Positions 17,311 to 26,822 of a stretch of DNA of 64,000 nt are shown one piece after another. The stretch's first letter is position 1, and the number at the start of each line of letters is the position of its first letter. Below the pieces are notes generated by a model. It was not told the DNA's origin. It saw only the letters and a program-made list of their open reading frames with translations, and did no database searches. The translations under genes were made by a program, and so were the position numbers. The stretch is from Pseudomonadales bacterium (lineage in GTDB: Bacteria > Pseudomonadota > Gammaproteobacteria > Pseudomonadales > Halieaceae): the NCBI GenBank assembly GCA_024234815.1, contig JACKNO010000001.1:1364001-1428000 (forward strand), written 5' to 3'.

Positions 17311-18323
17311 AGATTGGGTTGGTGCATGTGTTCCATGTACCAGGCGACAAAATTATCGATGCCCACCTGCACCGGAGTCTGTGGCCGGTAGTCCACCGCG
17401 GCTATGAGATCCTCGATATCGGCGTACGTGGCGGCGACATCACCCGGCTGCATCGGCAGCAGCTCGCGCTCGGCGGTTTTCCCCAGCGCCTTTTCGATGG
17501 CGCTGATAAAGTCGGTCAGCATGATCGGGTTGTTGTTGCCTATGTTGAACAGCCTGTAAGGGGCGCTGCTGGTGCCAGGATCGGGGTCGGCGCCGTTCCA
17601 GTCGGGGTTGGGGGTCGCGGTTTTGTCCATCACCCGCACGACGCCCTCAACGATGTCGTCGATATAGGTGAAATCCCGTTGCATCTGGCCATTGTTGAAC
17701 ACTTTGATCGGTTCCCCCGCGAGGATGGCCCTGGTAAACAGGAACAGCGCCATATCGGGTCGGCCCCAGGGGCCGTATACCGTAAAGAAGCGCAGGCCCG
17801 TGGTTGGCAGGCCGAACAGGTGCGAGTAGGTATGGGCCATGAGCTCATTGGCCTTCTTGCTGGCGGCGTACAGGGAAATGGGATGATCCACATTGTCATG
17901 GATGGAAAAGGGCATGGCGCTGTTCATGCCGTATACCGAGCTGCTGCTGGCGTACACGAGATGACCGATGCTGTGGTGGCGGCAACACTCCAGAACATTG
18001 GTAAAGCCGACAATATTACTGTCTACGTACGCCCCCGGGTTTTCCAGCGAGTAGCGCACGCCCGCCTGGGCCGCCAGGTTGATGACGGCGTCGAATTTGT
18101 GTTTGCTGAACAGGGCGTCCATGGCGGCGCGGTCCTGCAGATCCATTTTGGCAAACGTGAAGCCGGGCTGGTTTTCGAGCTGCGCGAGCCGGGCCAGTTT
18201 CAGGTTCACATCGTAGTAGTCGTTGAGATTGTCGAGGCCAACTACCTGCTCGCCCCGGGCCAGCAGCTTCCGGGACACGTGAAAGCCGATGAAGCCCGCG
18301 GCACCTGTAACCAGTACATTCAT
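17307..18323 (-). CDS. UDP-glucuronate 4-epimerase (LspL-type)
   Basis: An extended SDR, 338 residues, with GAAGFIGFHVSRKLL at the N-terminus, SSSSVYG and YAASKKANE (YxxxK). The NLNDYYDVNLKLARL segment and RFFTVYGPWGRPDMALFLFT are diagnostic of UDP-glucuronate 4-epimerases, which make UDP-galacturonate. ATG 18323 follows AAGGA at good spacing; a longer frame to 18386 lacks a ribosome site. It is co-transcribed with ugd just downstream. Confidence 0.92.
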   Translation of the reverse strand: MNVLVTGAAGFIGFHVSRKLLARGEQVVGLDNLNDYYDVNLKLARLAQLENQPGFTFAKMDLQDRAAMDALFSKHKFDAVINLAAQAGVRYSLENPGAYVDSNIVGFTNVLECCRHHSIGHLVYASSSSVYGMNSAMPFSIHDNVDHPISLYAASKKANELMAHTYSHLFGLPTTGLRFFTVYGPWGRPDMALFLFTRAILAGEPIKVFNNGQMQRDFTYIDDIVEGVVRVMDKTATPNPDWNGADPDPGTSSAPYRLFNIGNNNPIMLTDFISAIEKALGKTAERELLPMQPGDVAATYADIEDLIAAVDYRPQTPVQVGIDNFVAWYMEHMHQPNL

Positions 18324-18495
18324 AAAAAATCCTTGTAATTCAAAGCCGCCGTGATGATACCGTTGCCGATACCCCATTCCTAGCAAGGTGACGGCTTTGT
18401 GCGGGCCCGGTCACACCCGGGGCTGGCGCAGTCAGCTGGGGCAGCGTGAAATCGATGGCGGCTGGCGGTGTCCGGTCGTCCCGGCGTGTGCCCGC

Positions 18496-18882
18496 CTACA
18501 GCGCCGAGATCACGCCCCAGGCCGCCGTGAGAACAAGGCCGAGGGTGGCGATGAAGCCGATGCCGAAGCCCGGACCCCGCTTGGCCGGATCGCTCACGTA
18601 GCCGGCACGGTACAGTACCCTGCCCAGGAAAAAGGCCAGTCCCAGCACCGCGGCGACATGCGGGCTGAAGTAGATGCCGCTCAACCACAGCGCAGGCAAG
18701 GTCAGCACAAGTTGCTCCAGGGTGTTCATCTGCACCCGGTAGGCGCGTTCAAAGCCCTCGTCGCCGGTTACCGCCGGCGCCTGGATTCCGCTCTTTGCGC
18801 GGGCCGCGCCTACCAGCAGCGTAAAAACGAAGTACTGCAGGAGCAGTAACAGGGTAACCAGTGCGACATATTCCATTTCCAT
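18496..18882 (-). CDS. MAPEG family membrane protein
   Basis: A 128-residue integral membrane protein with four predicted membrane segments. The pattern FERAYRVQMNTLEQLVLTLPALW is the MAPEG signature (eicosanoid and glutathione metabolism family: Glu/Arg/Asn/Glu lining the glutathione site), followed by GRVLYRAGYVSDPAKRGPGF. The bacterial members are trimeric and mostly uncharacterised, some with glutathione transferase activity. It stands alone between the sugar epimerase and the YdcF gene, and nothing in the neighbourhood suggests a link with polysaccharide synthesis. Confidence 0.85.
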   Translation of the reverse strand: MEMEYVALVTLLLLLQYFVFTLLVGAARAKSGIQAPAVTGDEGFERAYRVQMNTLEQLVLTLPALWLSGIYFSPHVAAVLGLAFFLGRVLYRAGYVSDPAKRGPGFGIGFIATLGLVLTAAWGVISAL

Positions 18883-19059
18883 GCGGGCGGATCCTCTATA
18901 GCCTGTGAAGGCCGTAGCTTAGGCATTTTCTCGTCTGCAGGCCACACTTAACACAGTTTTTGGGCGGCACCGGCGTGGACGCTTGCCGTATACTGTCGCG
19001 CGTTGCCGCCGCGGGATTGGACCCGGCTGTGAGGGGCATCGGGACAGCTGTTCACAAAA

Positions 19060-19845
19060 TTGGGAGGAACGGTCATTTCTTTCGAACTTGGCAAGCTCTT
19101 GTCGCTGCTGTTGTATCCATTGAGCCAGGCCCTCCTGCTTGCTTTTATAGCACTGCTGGCGCAGTTGGCGCGCCGCCGGCGCACCGCGTTCTGTGCACTT
19201 GCCCTGGGGTTTGGCTGGCTCTATCTCTGTTCAACCGCCGTTTTTGCGGATTTCCTTATGGGTATCCTGGAAGAGGATTACCCCCCGATCGCCATCTCGG
19301 CTACCCAAAACGCCGAGGCGATCGTCCTGCTGGGAGGGGCGATTCGCGGCGATACCCAGGTGGGCGGCCTCGGTGACCTCAACCAGCAGGCAGATCGCCT
19401 GGTGCATGCCGTTGCCCTCTACAAGGCCGGCAAGGCGCCCCTGGTGCTGGTGACCGGCGGCGGGCCTGATGGTGTGCGATCTGAAGCGGAAATAATGCGC
19501 GAGCTGTTGCAGGTGATGGGTGTGCCTGCCAGTGCGATCCTGCTGGAGGACGAGAGCCGCAACACATACCAGAACGCACAGTTCACGGCCGGGATGCTCA
19601 ATGAGCTGGGTATCCGCAGAATCCTGTTGGTAACCTCGGCTTTCCACATGCGCAGATCCGAGGAGCTGTTCGCGGCCCAGGGGCTGGAGGTGATCCCCGC
19701 GCCCACCGATTACCAGCGGCTGCTCACGCCTACTCCGGGCGTTTACCCCGTCTGGCTGCCTTCGGTGGGTGATCTGTGGCAGAGTACCCATGCCCTCCAC
19801 GAACTGCTGGGGTATCGGGTCTACCGGTTTCGAGGTTGGTTGTAG
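19060..19845 (+). CDS. YdcF/ElyC-like DUF218 protein
   Basis: A 261-residue protein with two N-terminal membrane segments and a DUF218 domain: AIVLLGGAIRGD, then LVTGGGPDGVRSEAEIMRELL, LLEDESRNTYQNAQFTA and ILLVTSAFHMRRSEELF. This wording is that of the ElyC/SanA group, which affects envelope and lipid-carrier metabolism. The start is unclear: TTG 19060 has no ribosome site ahead, while GGGAGG (19062-19067) sits inside the frame and points to a start near ATT 19075, which would be a rare codon. The N-terminal residues should be treated as uncertain. Confidence 0.83.
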   Translation: MGGTVISFELGKLLSLLLYPLSQALLLAFIALLAQLARRRRTAFCALALGFGWLYLCSTAVFADFLMGILEEDYPPIAISATQNAEAIVLLGGAIRGDTQVGGLGDLNQQADRLVHAVALYKAGKAPLVLVTGGGPDGVRSEAEIMRELLQVMGVPASAILLEDESRNTYQNAQFTAGMLNELGIRRILLVTSAFHMRRSEELFAAQGLEVIPAPTDYQRLLTPTPGVYPVWLPSVGDLWQSTHALHELLGYRVYRFRGWL

Positions 19846-19872
19846 CGACCTGCGGGAAAGCGGTGGGCGCCT

Positions 19873-20940
19873 TCAGTTTGGTTCACAGTACTCATCGCTG
19901 CGGGCGCCCGGTTTAAGCAGGCGGCGGCGCACGCGCCTGCCGATCGCGTCCGTTTTCAGGACGAACAGGCAGTGGGCAACAAACAGCAGGATGTAAACGG
20001 CGAGACTCAGTGATTCCGGTACGCCCTCCAGTACTTTGCCCAGCAGGGCGCATGCGGTGGCATAGCACACCAGCAACAGCAGCGTCTGTTGTGAACTGAA
20101 CCCCATATCCATCAGCGAGTGGTGCAGGTGGGAGCGGTCCGCGGCCATTATTTTCTGGCCCTGCCTGGCGCGTCGCAGCATGGTGGCCAGCATATCCATC
20201 AGCGGTACGGTCACCAGCCACAGCGCGGTCACCGGCCGAATCACCGCATTCTCCCCCTGGGAAAAATACACCAGGGACGCCGTCACCATGAAGCCCAGGG
20301 TCACGCTGCCGCCATCGCCCAGGAACATCTTGGGTAATATCCGGTTGTTCGGGCCGAGGTTAAACAGCAGGAAGACCCCCAGGGGTATCAATATCAGAAG
20401 CAGGCTGTTTGCCATGGGATGGTTCGCGCCCAGGGCCAGTGCGAATAAAGCCAGCATCGGCAGGGCGAGCATGGACGCGGCGAGGCCGTCTATACCGTCG
20501 ATCATGTTGAAGGCATTGCTCAGGCCTGCGACAGCGAGTGCGGTAAGCGGCACACCCAGGATCAGTAATGGAATATTTCCCAGGGTCAGCAGGTCACCCA
20601 CGTTCACGATGGCAATGCCGCCCACAGTGGCCAGCAATACGCCGCTACAAAGCTCGATCAGCAAACGCACGGCAGGCCTGATGTGCTGGAAATCGTCGAA
20701 CACCCCAACCAGGAACACCAGGCAGGCGATGCCGAGCATCGGGTAGGTGAGCGGCGCGATACCCAGTACGGGCGTACCGACCAACACGGTCAGGAAGATC
20801 GCGATGCCACCGGTGAGGGGGACGGCAGACAGGTGGTTTTTGCGCGCGTCACGCTCGTCCAGCGGCCCCAGTCGGTTGCCCGCGGAAGCGGCAATTCGGG
20901 TAATCATGAGCGCAATAATGGCGATCTGCAGGCTCAGCAT
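19873..20940 (-). CDS. WecA/MraY-type undecaprenyl-phosphate sugar-1-phosphate transferase
   Basis: A 355-residue polytopic membrane protein of the PNPT family. The DE(R)DARKNHLSAVPLTGG loop, NAFNMIDGIDGLAA (metal-binding Asp pair) and MFLGDGGSVTLGF are the hallmark cytoplasmic loops, with RSHLHHSLMDMGFS as the HxH-type loop V that marks the WecA rather than the MraY branch. It would start lipid-linked repeat-unit synthesis by moving a HexNAc-1-phosphate to undecaprenyl phosphate on the inner face of the membrane, supplying the polysaccharide genes in this locus. Confidence 0.9.
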   Translation of the reverse strand: MLSLQIAIIALMITRIAASAGNRLGPLDERDARKNHLSAVPLTGGIAIFLTVLVGTPVLGIAPLTYPMLGIACLVFLVGVFDDFQHIRPAVRLLIELCSGVLLATVGGIAIVNVGDLLTLGNIPLLILGVPLTALAVAGLSNAFNMIDGIDGLAASMLALPMLALFALALGANHPMANSLLLILIPLGVFLLFNLGPNNRILPKMFLGDGGSVTLGFMVTASLVYFSQGENAVIRPVTALWLVTVPLMDMLATMLRRARQGQKIMAADRSHLHHSLMDMGFSSQQTLLLLVCYATACALLGKVLEGVPESLSLAVYILLFVAHCLFVLKTDAIGRRVRRRLLKPGARSDEYCEPN

Positions 20941-21160
20941 GGGTCCTTTATGAGCAGAGAATAGGGTGAGGCACCCGTGTTACACGACCAGAGCTTTGGC
21001 ACCCGGCACGTCGAGGTGCGTCGACGGTGTGGGTACCGGCGGGGCGTTCACGGCCTGATATGCATACGAAACGGGCAGTATCCGCGCATTTTACTGCTTT
21101 CGTGGCAGGCAAGCCTGCATTTTTTTCTGCGGATCTCGTAAAAAAGCCACTTTCCCCGAC

Positions 21161-21199
21161 AGAAAGGCCCCGTCCGGCGTTTCCTGGCTGACGCCGGAC
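21161..21199 (-). terminator. Probable Rho-independent terminator after the AraC-type gene
   Basis: Arms GTCCGGCGT (21172-21180) and ACGCCGGAC (21191-21199) pair perfectly around a 10-base loop, and on the minus strand they are followed by GGGGCCTTTCT. It lies 18 bases past the AraC-type stop (21217) in the direction of transcription. Confidence 0.65.
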
Positions 21200-21216
21200 C
21201 GGGCAGGGCAGCGAGT

Positions 21217-21609
21217 TCAGCAGTAACGCAGCTTGTACTCACTGTAGGTGAGCCCGGTCCAGCGCCTGAATGCGCGGTAGAAGCTGTTTACCTCCAGGTA
21301 GCCCAGCTCGTCCGCCAGGCATTTGCCGGGCAGCCAGGCCTGTCGCAGTTGCTGCTCGCAGCGGTACTGGCGTGAGCGATCCAGCAGGAACTGGTAGCAG
21401 GTATGGTCCGCGCGCAGGCGCCTGCGCAGCGTGGTGCTGCTCATGCCGAGTTCCTCGGCCACCGATTCAGCGCGCAGGCGCGCCAGGTCACCCCGCAGCA
21501 GTATCTGCAGTACCCGGTCCGTGGTGCGCGACAGGGCGAAGTGGCGGGGCTTTTCGGGGGGAGGGACGCGATGTTCCCGGTTAGTGTGAATCGTTGTTAT
21601 CTGTTCCAT
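21217..21609 (-). CDS. Short AraC-type HTH protein without sensor domain
   Basis: A 130-residue protein made almost only of the AraC double helix-turn-helix. The first helix pair is RLRAESVAEELGMSSTTLRRRL and the second block is LADELGYLEVNSFYRAFRRWTG, ending TYSEYKLRY. ATG 21609 follows AAGGAGG at ideal spacing; the frame upstream to 21972 is open but lacks a protein-like composition. The ligand-binding domain is absent, so it may respond through expression level or a partner. It is followed by a terminator and is not obviously joined to a neighbour operon. Confidence 0.8.
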   Translation of the reverse strand: MEQITTIHTNREHRVPPPEKPRHFALSRTTDRVLQILLRGDLARLRAESVAEELGMSSTTLRRRLRADHTCYQFLLDRSRQYRCEQQLRQAWLPGKCLADELGYLEVNSFYRAFRRWTGLTYSEYKLRYC

Positions 21610-21788
21610 GGCCAAACCTCCTTGTTCGGTGTGATGGAATGCTCTAAGGATCTGGTGCGCGACAATCCGTTGTCGGCGCAGCCGGGCCGCCGGGATAGCG
21701 CCGGGCGGTAGATTTGAGACTAGCACAGCGAGCCGGATGCGAAAGTCGTCCCGGATAATTGGTCGCTTTTGGTTGATCTGCGGGGCGA

Positions 21789-23786
21789 CTAAACGGGTCT
21801 GCCAGGCTCCAGTACCGGGTCGCTCACGCCGTTGATACCTACCGGTACGGGGCAGTCCATGACGGCGGCCATGCTGGCGATGATTTCCCGCTCGACCGGG
21901 CTCAAGCTGCCGTCGGCTCCAGCGGACAGCGCCATTGCCTTGAGCAGGCGCGGTTTCAGCAGCGGGTAACAATCGGCCAGTTCATTCACCGCTTTGCTGA
22001 AGGCTGTCACGCCGCACTGGTCGCGAGGCAGCAGGGTCATGGTGTCGAAACCCAGCGCATCGGCCCCGAGTCGAAACACCGCGACTGTCTCGCCGCTGCC
22101 CTCATAGGCCAGCACCGACAATACTATGCGCAGCTGCGGGGCGACTTTCTGCAAGCTGGCATGGCGTGGACGGCTGGCCCTGACCTGGATGAACTCCGGA
22201 TCGAGATAGTGCCGGATGAGCTGGTACAGGCACCATTCGTACAACTCCGTGCGGGCGTCCGCCCTGATCAGGCCCAGCAGGGTGTTCTTGAACTGCCGGT
22301 ACTGGGCCAGCGACATGGACTTCAGCGCCGGCAGGCACATCTCAAGCAGGGGCAGGCGCTTGGGCGCACCCAGTTCCCGTACTCCGGGGCTGAGGGTGTG
22401 CACCAGTCCGCCCAGGCCGGTCACTCCCGCCGCGTCGATAAGGGCCAGTTGCGCCTGCCGCACAGTCTCGTCGTCGCTGATCAGCAGACAGAAGACCACC
22501 GCCTGGGCGCCCAGAGGATCGTGACTGTGGTGTACGAATGCCAGTGGTATGTGCTGCCGGTGGGCGGTCTGCGCATCCAGTTCTTCCGGCGACGGCCCGA
22601 AATCCGCATCTGCCAGTTCCGCGTCATCGGGCGGCGCCGCTGTGCTGGTCGCGGAAGCGGCGATTGCGGCGGCGACAAATGCGGCCCGGCCAACGCCTGC
22701 CTCGGCATTACGCGTTGCTGCGCCGCCCTGGTCGTAGTGATGAACCTTGCGCTTGATGTATTCCCCGTTCCAGTCGGGGTCCAGCCGGCGGATGCGCTCC
22801 GGCAGCGGCGGATGGGTGGCGAACACATTCCACAGGCGGTGTTCGACCTCGCCAAAGAAAATATGGGACATCTCCATTGCCCGGGCCGCGTGGACCAGTG
22901 TCCCGGAGGGGTAGCCGCCGATGACCTTGAGTGCGTCGCCTATCCCGTCGGGGTCGCGGGTGTACTGGACCGCGCTGGCGTCCGCGAGGTACTCCTTCTG
23001 GCGGCTGATCGCCGCCTTGATAAAACCCGCGGTGGCGGCGCCCACCAGGCCCAGCAACCACAGCGCGATACCCAGGAGCGGCATGATTGCGCCGGCGTTG
23101 TTGTTGCTCGCGCGCAGCCCGGTGCGGGCGCGGTTGCTGCTGCGCAACAGGATATGGCCCACGTCGCCGACGAAGGTAATGCCTCCCATCATTGCGGCCA
23201 GGTGGATATTCAGGCGCATGTCGCCGTTGAGAATATGGCTGAACTCGTGGGCGATCACCCCCTGAAGTTCATGCCGTTTCAAATGCTCAATGGTCCCGCG
23301 GGTGACCGCTACCACTGCGTCGGCGGGGGTGAGGCCGGCGGCGAATGCGTTGATCCCTCCCTCTGCGTTCAGCACGTACACGGGCGGCACAGGCATATTG
23401 GCGGCCAGCGCTATCTCCTCAACCACGTTGAGGCAGCGGCGTTCCGCCTGGTCATCGGTGGAGGGGAGTATACGGCTGCCTCCCATGCGCTCTGCCACGA
23501 CTTTGCCGCCACTGGAAAGCGCTATCCACTTTACCAGCGTCACCAGGGCGACAGTGGCGCTCACTGCCAGGCTGATCTTGCCGAAGCGAGTCCAGGTCAA
23601 CTGGGAGAGAAAGCCGTCAAAGCCCCGGCGGCTGCCGCTGTAGAGGTTGTAGTCTTCACCGAACCACAAAAACCCCGCCACGGCGGCGTTGGTCAACACA
23701 ATCAGCAGCAGCACCGCGGCCAGGAACAACAGAACCAGCATGCGGGTGTTGCGCCGGGCGACATCCTGCTGCTCGAAAAAATTCAT
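21789..23786 (-). CDS. M48-family zinc metallopeptidase, membrane-bound
   Basis: A 665-residue HtpX-like protein. Two N-terminal membrane segments (residues ~15-40 and ~65-90), then the zinc motif VIAHEFSHILNGD near residue 180, a membrane hairpin around 215-265, and the third zinc ligand region KEYLADASAVQYTRD. The long C-terminal half (about 330-665) has a low-complexity linker and a helical, TerB-like end (LSPVEREIIASMAAVM). It lies 20 bases downstream of a LemA gene, the usual pairing for this protease group, which acts on damaged inner-membrane proteins. Confidence 0.88.
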   Translation of the reverse strand: MNFFEQQDVARRNTRMLVLLFLAAVLLLIVLTNAAVAGFLWFGEDYNLYSGSRRGFDGFLSQLTWTRFGKISLAVSATVALVTLVKWIALSSGGKVVAERMGGSRILPSTDDQAERRCLNVVEEIALAANMPVPPVYVLNAEGGINAFAAGLTPADAVVAVTRGTIEHLKRHELQGVIAHEFSHILNGDMRLNIHLAAMMGGITFVGDVGHILLRSSNRARTGLRASNNNAGAIMPLLGIALWLLGLVGAATAGFIKAAISRQKEYLADASAVQYTRDPDGIGDALKVIGGYPSGTLVHAARAMEMSHIFFGEVEHRLWNVFATHPPLPERIRRLDPDWNGEYIKRKVHHYDQGGAATRNAEAGVGRAAFVAAAIAASATSTAAPPDDAELADADFGPSPEELDAQTAHRQHIPLAFVHHSHDPLGAQAVVFCLLISDDETVRQAQLALIDAAGVTGLGGLVHTLSPGVRELGAPKRLPLLEMCLPALKSMSLAQYRQFKNTLLGLIRADARTELYEWCLYQLIRHYLDPEFIQVRASRPRHASLQKVAPQLRIVLSVLAYEGSGETVAVFRLGADALGFDTMTLLPRDQCGVTAFSKAVNELADCYPLLKPRLLKAMALSAGADGSLSPVEREIIASMAAVMDCPVPVGINGVSDPVLEPGRPV

Positions 23787-23806
23787 CGCGGGGGTGGGAG
23801 ACTTGC

Positions 23807-24403
23807 TTAAAAGGACACCTTGGGTGCGACCCGTATCTGGGCGGCGTCCTCGAACTCCAGCAGCGCGCCGTCGCTCGCGTGGCCGAACCTGGCCGCAAAA
23901 ATGGTTGGTGGGAAGCTCTGGCGGTAGGTGTTGTACCCCATTACCGCGTCATTGTAGCCCTGCCGCGCAAACGCGATCCGGTTTTCGGTGGTGGTGAGCT
24001 CTTCCGACAACTGTTGCATGTTCTCGCTGGCCTTGATGTCGGGGTAGGCTTCCATGGTTACCTGCAGCTTGCCCAGGGCGCCCTGCAGAACACTTTCAGC
24101 GCCTGCCAGCTTCGCGAGCTCCGCGCCGCCCAGGTTGCCATTGCTCATGGCCTTGAGCGCCGCCGCCGCATCGTTGCGCGCGCTTGTGACCGCCTCGAGG
24201 GTTTCCCGCTCATGGGCCATATATGCCTTGGCGGTTTCGACGAGGTTGGGTATCAGGTCGTAGCGCCGTTTGAGTTGTACCTCGATCTGCGAGAATGCGT
24301 TCAGGTACCTGTTTTTCAGCGTCACCAGCGTGTTGTAGATGCTGATGACATAGATCACCAGCGCCAGTGCCACCAACAACAGAATAATTGTCGAAATTGC
24401 CAT
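23807..24403 (-). CDS. LemA family protein
   Basis: A 198-residue protein with one N-terminal membrane helix (residues ~3-22) and the LemA block: NRYLNAFSQIEVQLKRRYDL then IPNLVETAKAYMAHERETLE, and NRIAFARQGYNDAVMGYNTY near the end. LemA is an antiparallel helical envelope protein of unclear role, often beside M48 peptidases; here the peptidase starts 20 bases downstream on the same strand. Length and motifs are complete. Confidence 0.92.
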   Translation of the reverse strand: MAISTIILLLVALALVIYVISIYNTLVTLKNRYLNAFSQIEVQLKRRYDLIPNLVETAKAYMAHERETLEAVTSARNDAAAALKAMSNGNLGGAELAKLAGAESVLQGALGKLQVTMEAYPDIKASENMQQLSEELTTTENRIAFARQGYNDAVMGYNTYRQSFPPTIFAARFGHASDGALLEFEDAAQIRVAPKVSF

Positions 24404-24480
24404 GCCCCTGTTCTCCCGGGTAATTTGATTATTTGAGGATGTGCGTCCTGCCTGGTTCCACGTTGGTTTTACAGCGCCCC

Positions 24481-26589
24481 TCAGACGGGCGCCACGCTGA
24501 CCAGTACGCCATTCACCGCCGCATTTCCCGACAGGGCATCCAGCGCCAGCTCATCCGTGATGTCATTGCAACTGACTCCGGCGTGCTTGCGCGCTACCTC
24601 CATCCGTATGCCGGGGCGGTCGTGCCCCCAGCCGTGAGGCAGGCTGACCACTCCCGGCATCACATCCTCGCAGGATTCCACCCGCACCTGCAACGACCCC
24701 GCCCGCGAGCTGACGGTCACCGCGGCGCCGTCCACTATATCCCGCGGCCACATGTCCTGCGGATGCATCAGCAGGCTGCAGCGGTCCTTGCCTTTGACCA
24801 GGCGGCGATAATTGTGCATCCAGGAATTGTTGGACCGCACATGACGGCGACCGATCAGTTTGAGCAGGCCGTGGTGGGGGAGCGCGAATTCCTGCCGCAA
24901 GCGCTCCAGGTCGGCCAGCGGTTCGGGCGTATTGCAACGGATGATTTTGTCGCGGGTGCGCAGGCGCTGTGGCAGCTGCGGTTGCAGTGGTCCGAGATCG
25001 ATGCCCGAGGGGTTCTTTCTCAGTTCAGCCAGCGACAGTCCCTGCTCGCCGTACGGCCCCCCCTGTAGTCCGGCGTCTATAAGTTGCCAGGGCGGTTGTA
25101 CCGGTTGCGGTGTAAGGCCCAGCAGCGTCGCCACCCGGTTGCCGAGCTCGCCGAAGATCTCCCAGTCGTGGAGGCTGCCCGGGGGCGGCGTGAAAACCGG
25201 CTCGTTGTAACGGGCGGTGTTGCGGATGGCATTGATGTGGAAGCCGAGGTCGTAGTGGTCGTGTTCCAGCGGCGAGGTGGGCGGCAGGATAATGTCGGCG
25301 TGACGGGTGGTCTCGTTCAGGTAGGGGTCCAGCGACACCATGAATTCGAGTTGTTCCAGGGCGTCATCCAGCTGGCGCCCGTTTGGAGTGGACAGTACCG
25401 GGTTGCCGGCGCCGGTGAACAGGGCGCGAATCTGGCCTTCGCCGGGAGTTGTGATTTCCTCGGCCATCGCGGCGGCCGGCAGTTCCCGGTCGAATTCCGG
25501 CAGGCCTCGCACGCGGCTGTGATGGCGGGCGAAACCCCCCGGGCTGATATTGCTCACCTGGTCGACCGCGGGCAGGGTAAACAATGATCCCCCGGGTCTG
25601 TCGAGGTTGCCGGTGACGATGTTGATGAGCTGGATCAGCCACTGGTTGAGCGCGCCATAAGCCTGGGTGGACACGCCCATGCGCCCGTAACAGATGGCGT
25701 TTTCCGCCTGTGCCAGTTCACGGGCGATACGGCGCATGTCAGCGGCGGCGATGCCGGTGTGCGGTTCCGCGAGCTCCGGGGTGAAATGCGCGATGTCCAG
25801 GGCCACTTCTTCCAGGCCGCTGGTGAACGCCGCCAAATGGCGCGGCCGTGCCAGGTCTTCGACAAAAATGGTATTGAGTATTGCCAGCAGGAACAGGGCG
25901 TCGGTTCCCGGGCTTATGAACAGGTGGTCACTGGCCAGCTGCGCGGTTTCGGTGCGGCGCGGGTCGATCACCACCAGTTTGCCGCCCCGGGACTTGAGTG
26001 CCTTGATACGCTTCTTGATATCGGGAACAGTCCAGATGCTGCCGTTGGAGGCGATAGGGTTGGCGCCGAGCATCAGGAAATAATCGGTGCGGTCGATATC
26101 GGGAATGGGAAACAGCGACTTGTGTCCGAACAGCCAGAGTGACGCCAGGTGGTGAGGTAGCTGATCCACGCTGGTGGCGGAAAAGCGGTTATTGGTGCGC
26201 AGGTGGCGGAACAGGTTGCCCTGGTGGGTCATCATGCCGTAGTTGTGCACGGTGGGATTTCCCAGGTAGATGCCCAGGGCGTTGATTCCGTCCCGGCGGG
26301 TGATTTCCACCAGGCGGCGGGCAGTGGTGTCCAGCGCCTCCTCCCAGCCGATCTCTTCCCAGCGCGGTTCGCCATTGGCCGCGATGACTTTTTTAAGCGG
26401 CTGCCGCAGGCGGTCAGGGTCCTCGTGGATATCCTTCAGCGCCACCGCCTTGGGACAGATATGGCCGCGGCTCAACGGGTCCTGCTTGTCTCCCTTTATC
26501 GAGACAACCTGTTCTCCGTCCGTCTCGATAACCAGCCCGCAGATGGCCTCGCACAGGTGGCAGGCGCGCAGGTGGCGTTGCCGGCTCAC
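24481..26589 (-). CDS. Molybdopterin-dependent oxidoreductase
   Basis: A 702-residue member of the DMSO-reductase superfamily. A 4Fe-4S site is formed by CHLCEAIC and GHICPKA in the first 50 residues; further on are LGIYLGNPTVHNYG, FLMLGANPIASNGS and LVVIDPRRTETAQLA for the bis-MGD cofactor, and the C-terminal NNSWMHNYRRLVKGKDRCSL and VSLPHGWGHDRPG. There is no Tat signal, so it is likely cytoplasmic. It resembles the stand-alone formate-dehydrogenase-like enzymes of unknown substrate. The start is GTG; partners for electron transfer are not adjacent. Confidence 0.88.
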   Translation of the reverse strand: MSRQRHLRACHLCEAICGLVIETDGEQVVSIKGDKQDPLSRGHICPKAVALKDIHEDPDRLRQPLKKVIAANGEPRWEEIGWEEALDTTARRLVEITRRDGINALGIYLGNPTVHNYGMMTHQGNLFRHLRTNNRFSATSVDQLPHHLASLWLFGHKSLFPIPDIDRTDYFLMLGANPIASNGSIWTVPDIKKRIKALKSRGGKLVVIDPRRTETAQLASDHLFISPGTDALFLLAILNTIFVEDLARPRHLAAFTSGLEEVALDIAHFTPELAEPHTGIAAADMRRIARELAQAENAICYGRMGVSTQAYGALNQWLIQLINIVTGNLDRPGGSLFTLPAVDQVSNISPGGFARHHSRVRGLPEFDRELPAAAMAEEITTPGEGQIRALFTGAGNPVLSTPNGRQLDDALEQLEFMVSLDPYLNETTRHADIILPPTSPLEHDHYDLGFHINAIRNTARYNEPVFTPPPGSLHDWEIFGELGNRVATLLGLTPQPVQPPWQLIDAGLQGGPYGEQGLSLAELRKNPSGIDLGPLQPQLPQRLRTRDKIIRCNTPEPLADLERLRQEFALPHHGLLKLIGRRHVRSNNSWMHNYRRLVKGKDRCSLLMHPQDMWPRDIVDGAAVTVSSRAGSLQVRVESCEDVMPGVVSLPHGWGHDRPGIRMEVARKHAGVSCNDITDELALDALSGNAAVNGVLVSVAPV

Positions 26590-26822
26590 GTGCGCTGCCC
26601 CGGGGAGGCCGCGTCAGGAGTGGTGGCTCGTCGGCCAGCGGGGTTGGCGGTACGGGTAAGCGGGAGAATGTTCATCGGTGCCTCCGGGTGACAGCAAGCA
26701 GGAGCAGGGAAGTGTAGCTGTTTTTGGTCTGTATTGGGTACTCGCGCTGGAGCGCGCGGGTTATGGAGGCTTACCGGGGCTTGCCGGTCTCACCGTTGGC
26801 AGGCATTCCACGCCGCACTGCA

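Noticed and set aside
17319..18338. Plus-strand frame of 339 residues across the UDP-glucuronate epimerase
   Set aside because: Antisense to a strong SDR gene, with no motif or ribosome site.
22161..23810. Long open frame (549 residues) on the plus strand across the M48 gene
   Set aside because: It is antisense to a convincing HExxH protease and its composition is that expected of a reverse-strand frame in GC-rich DNA.
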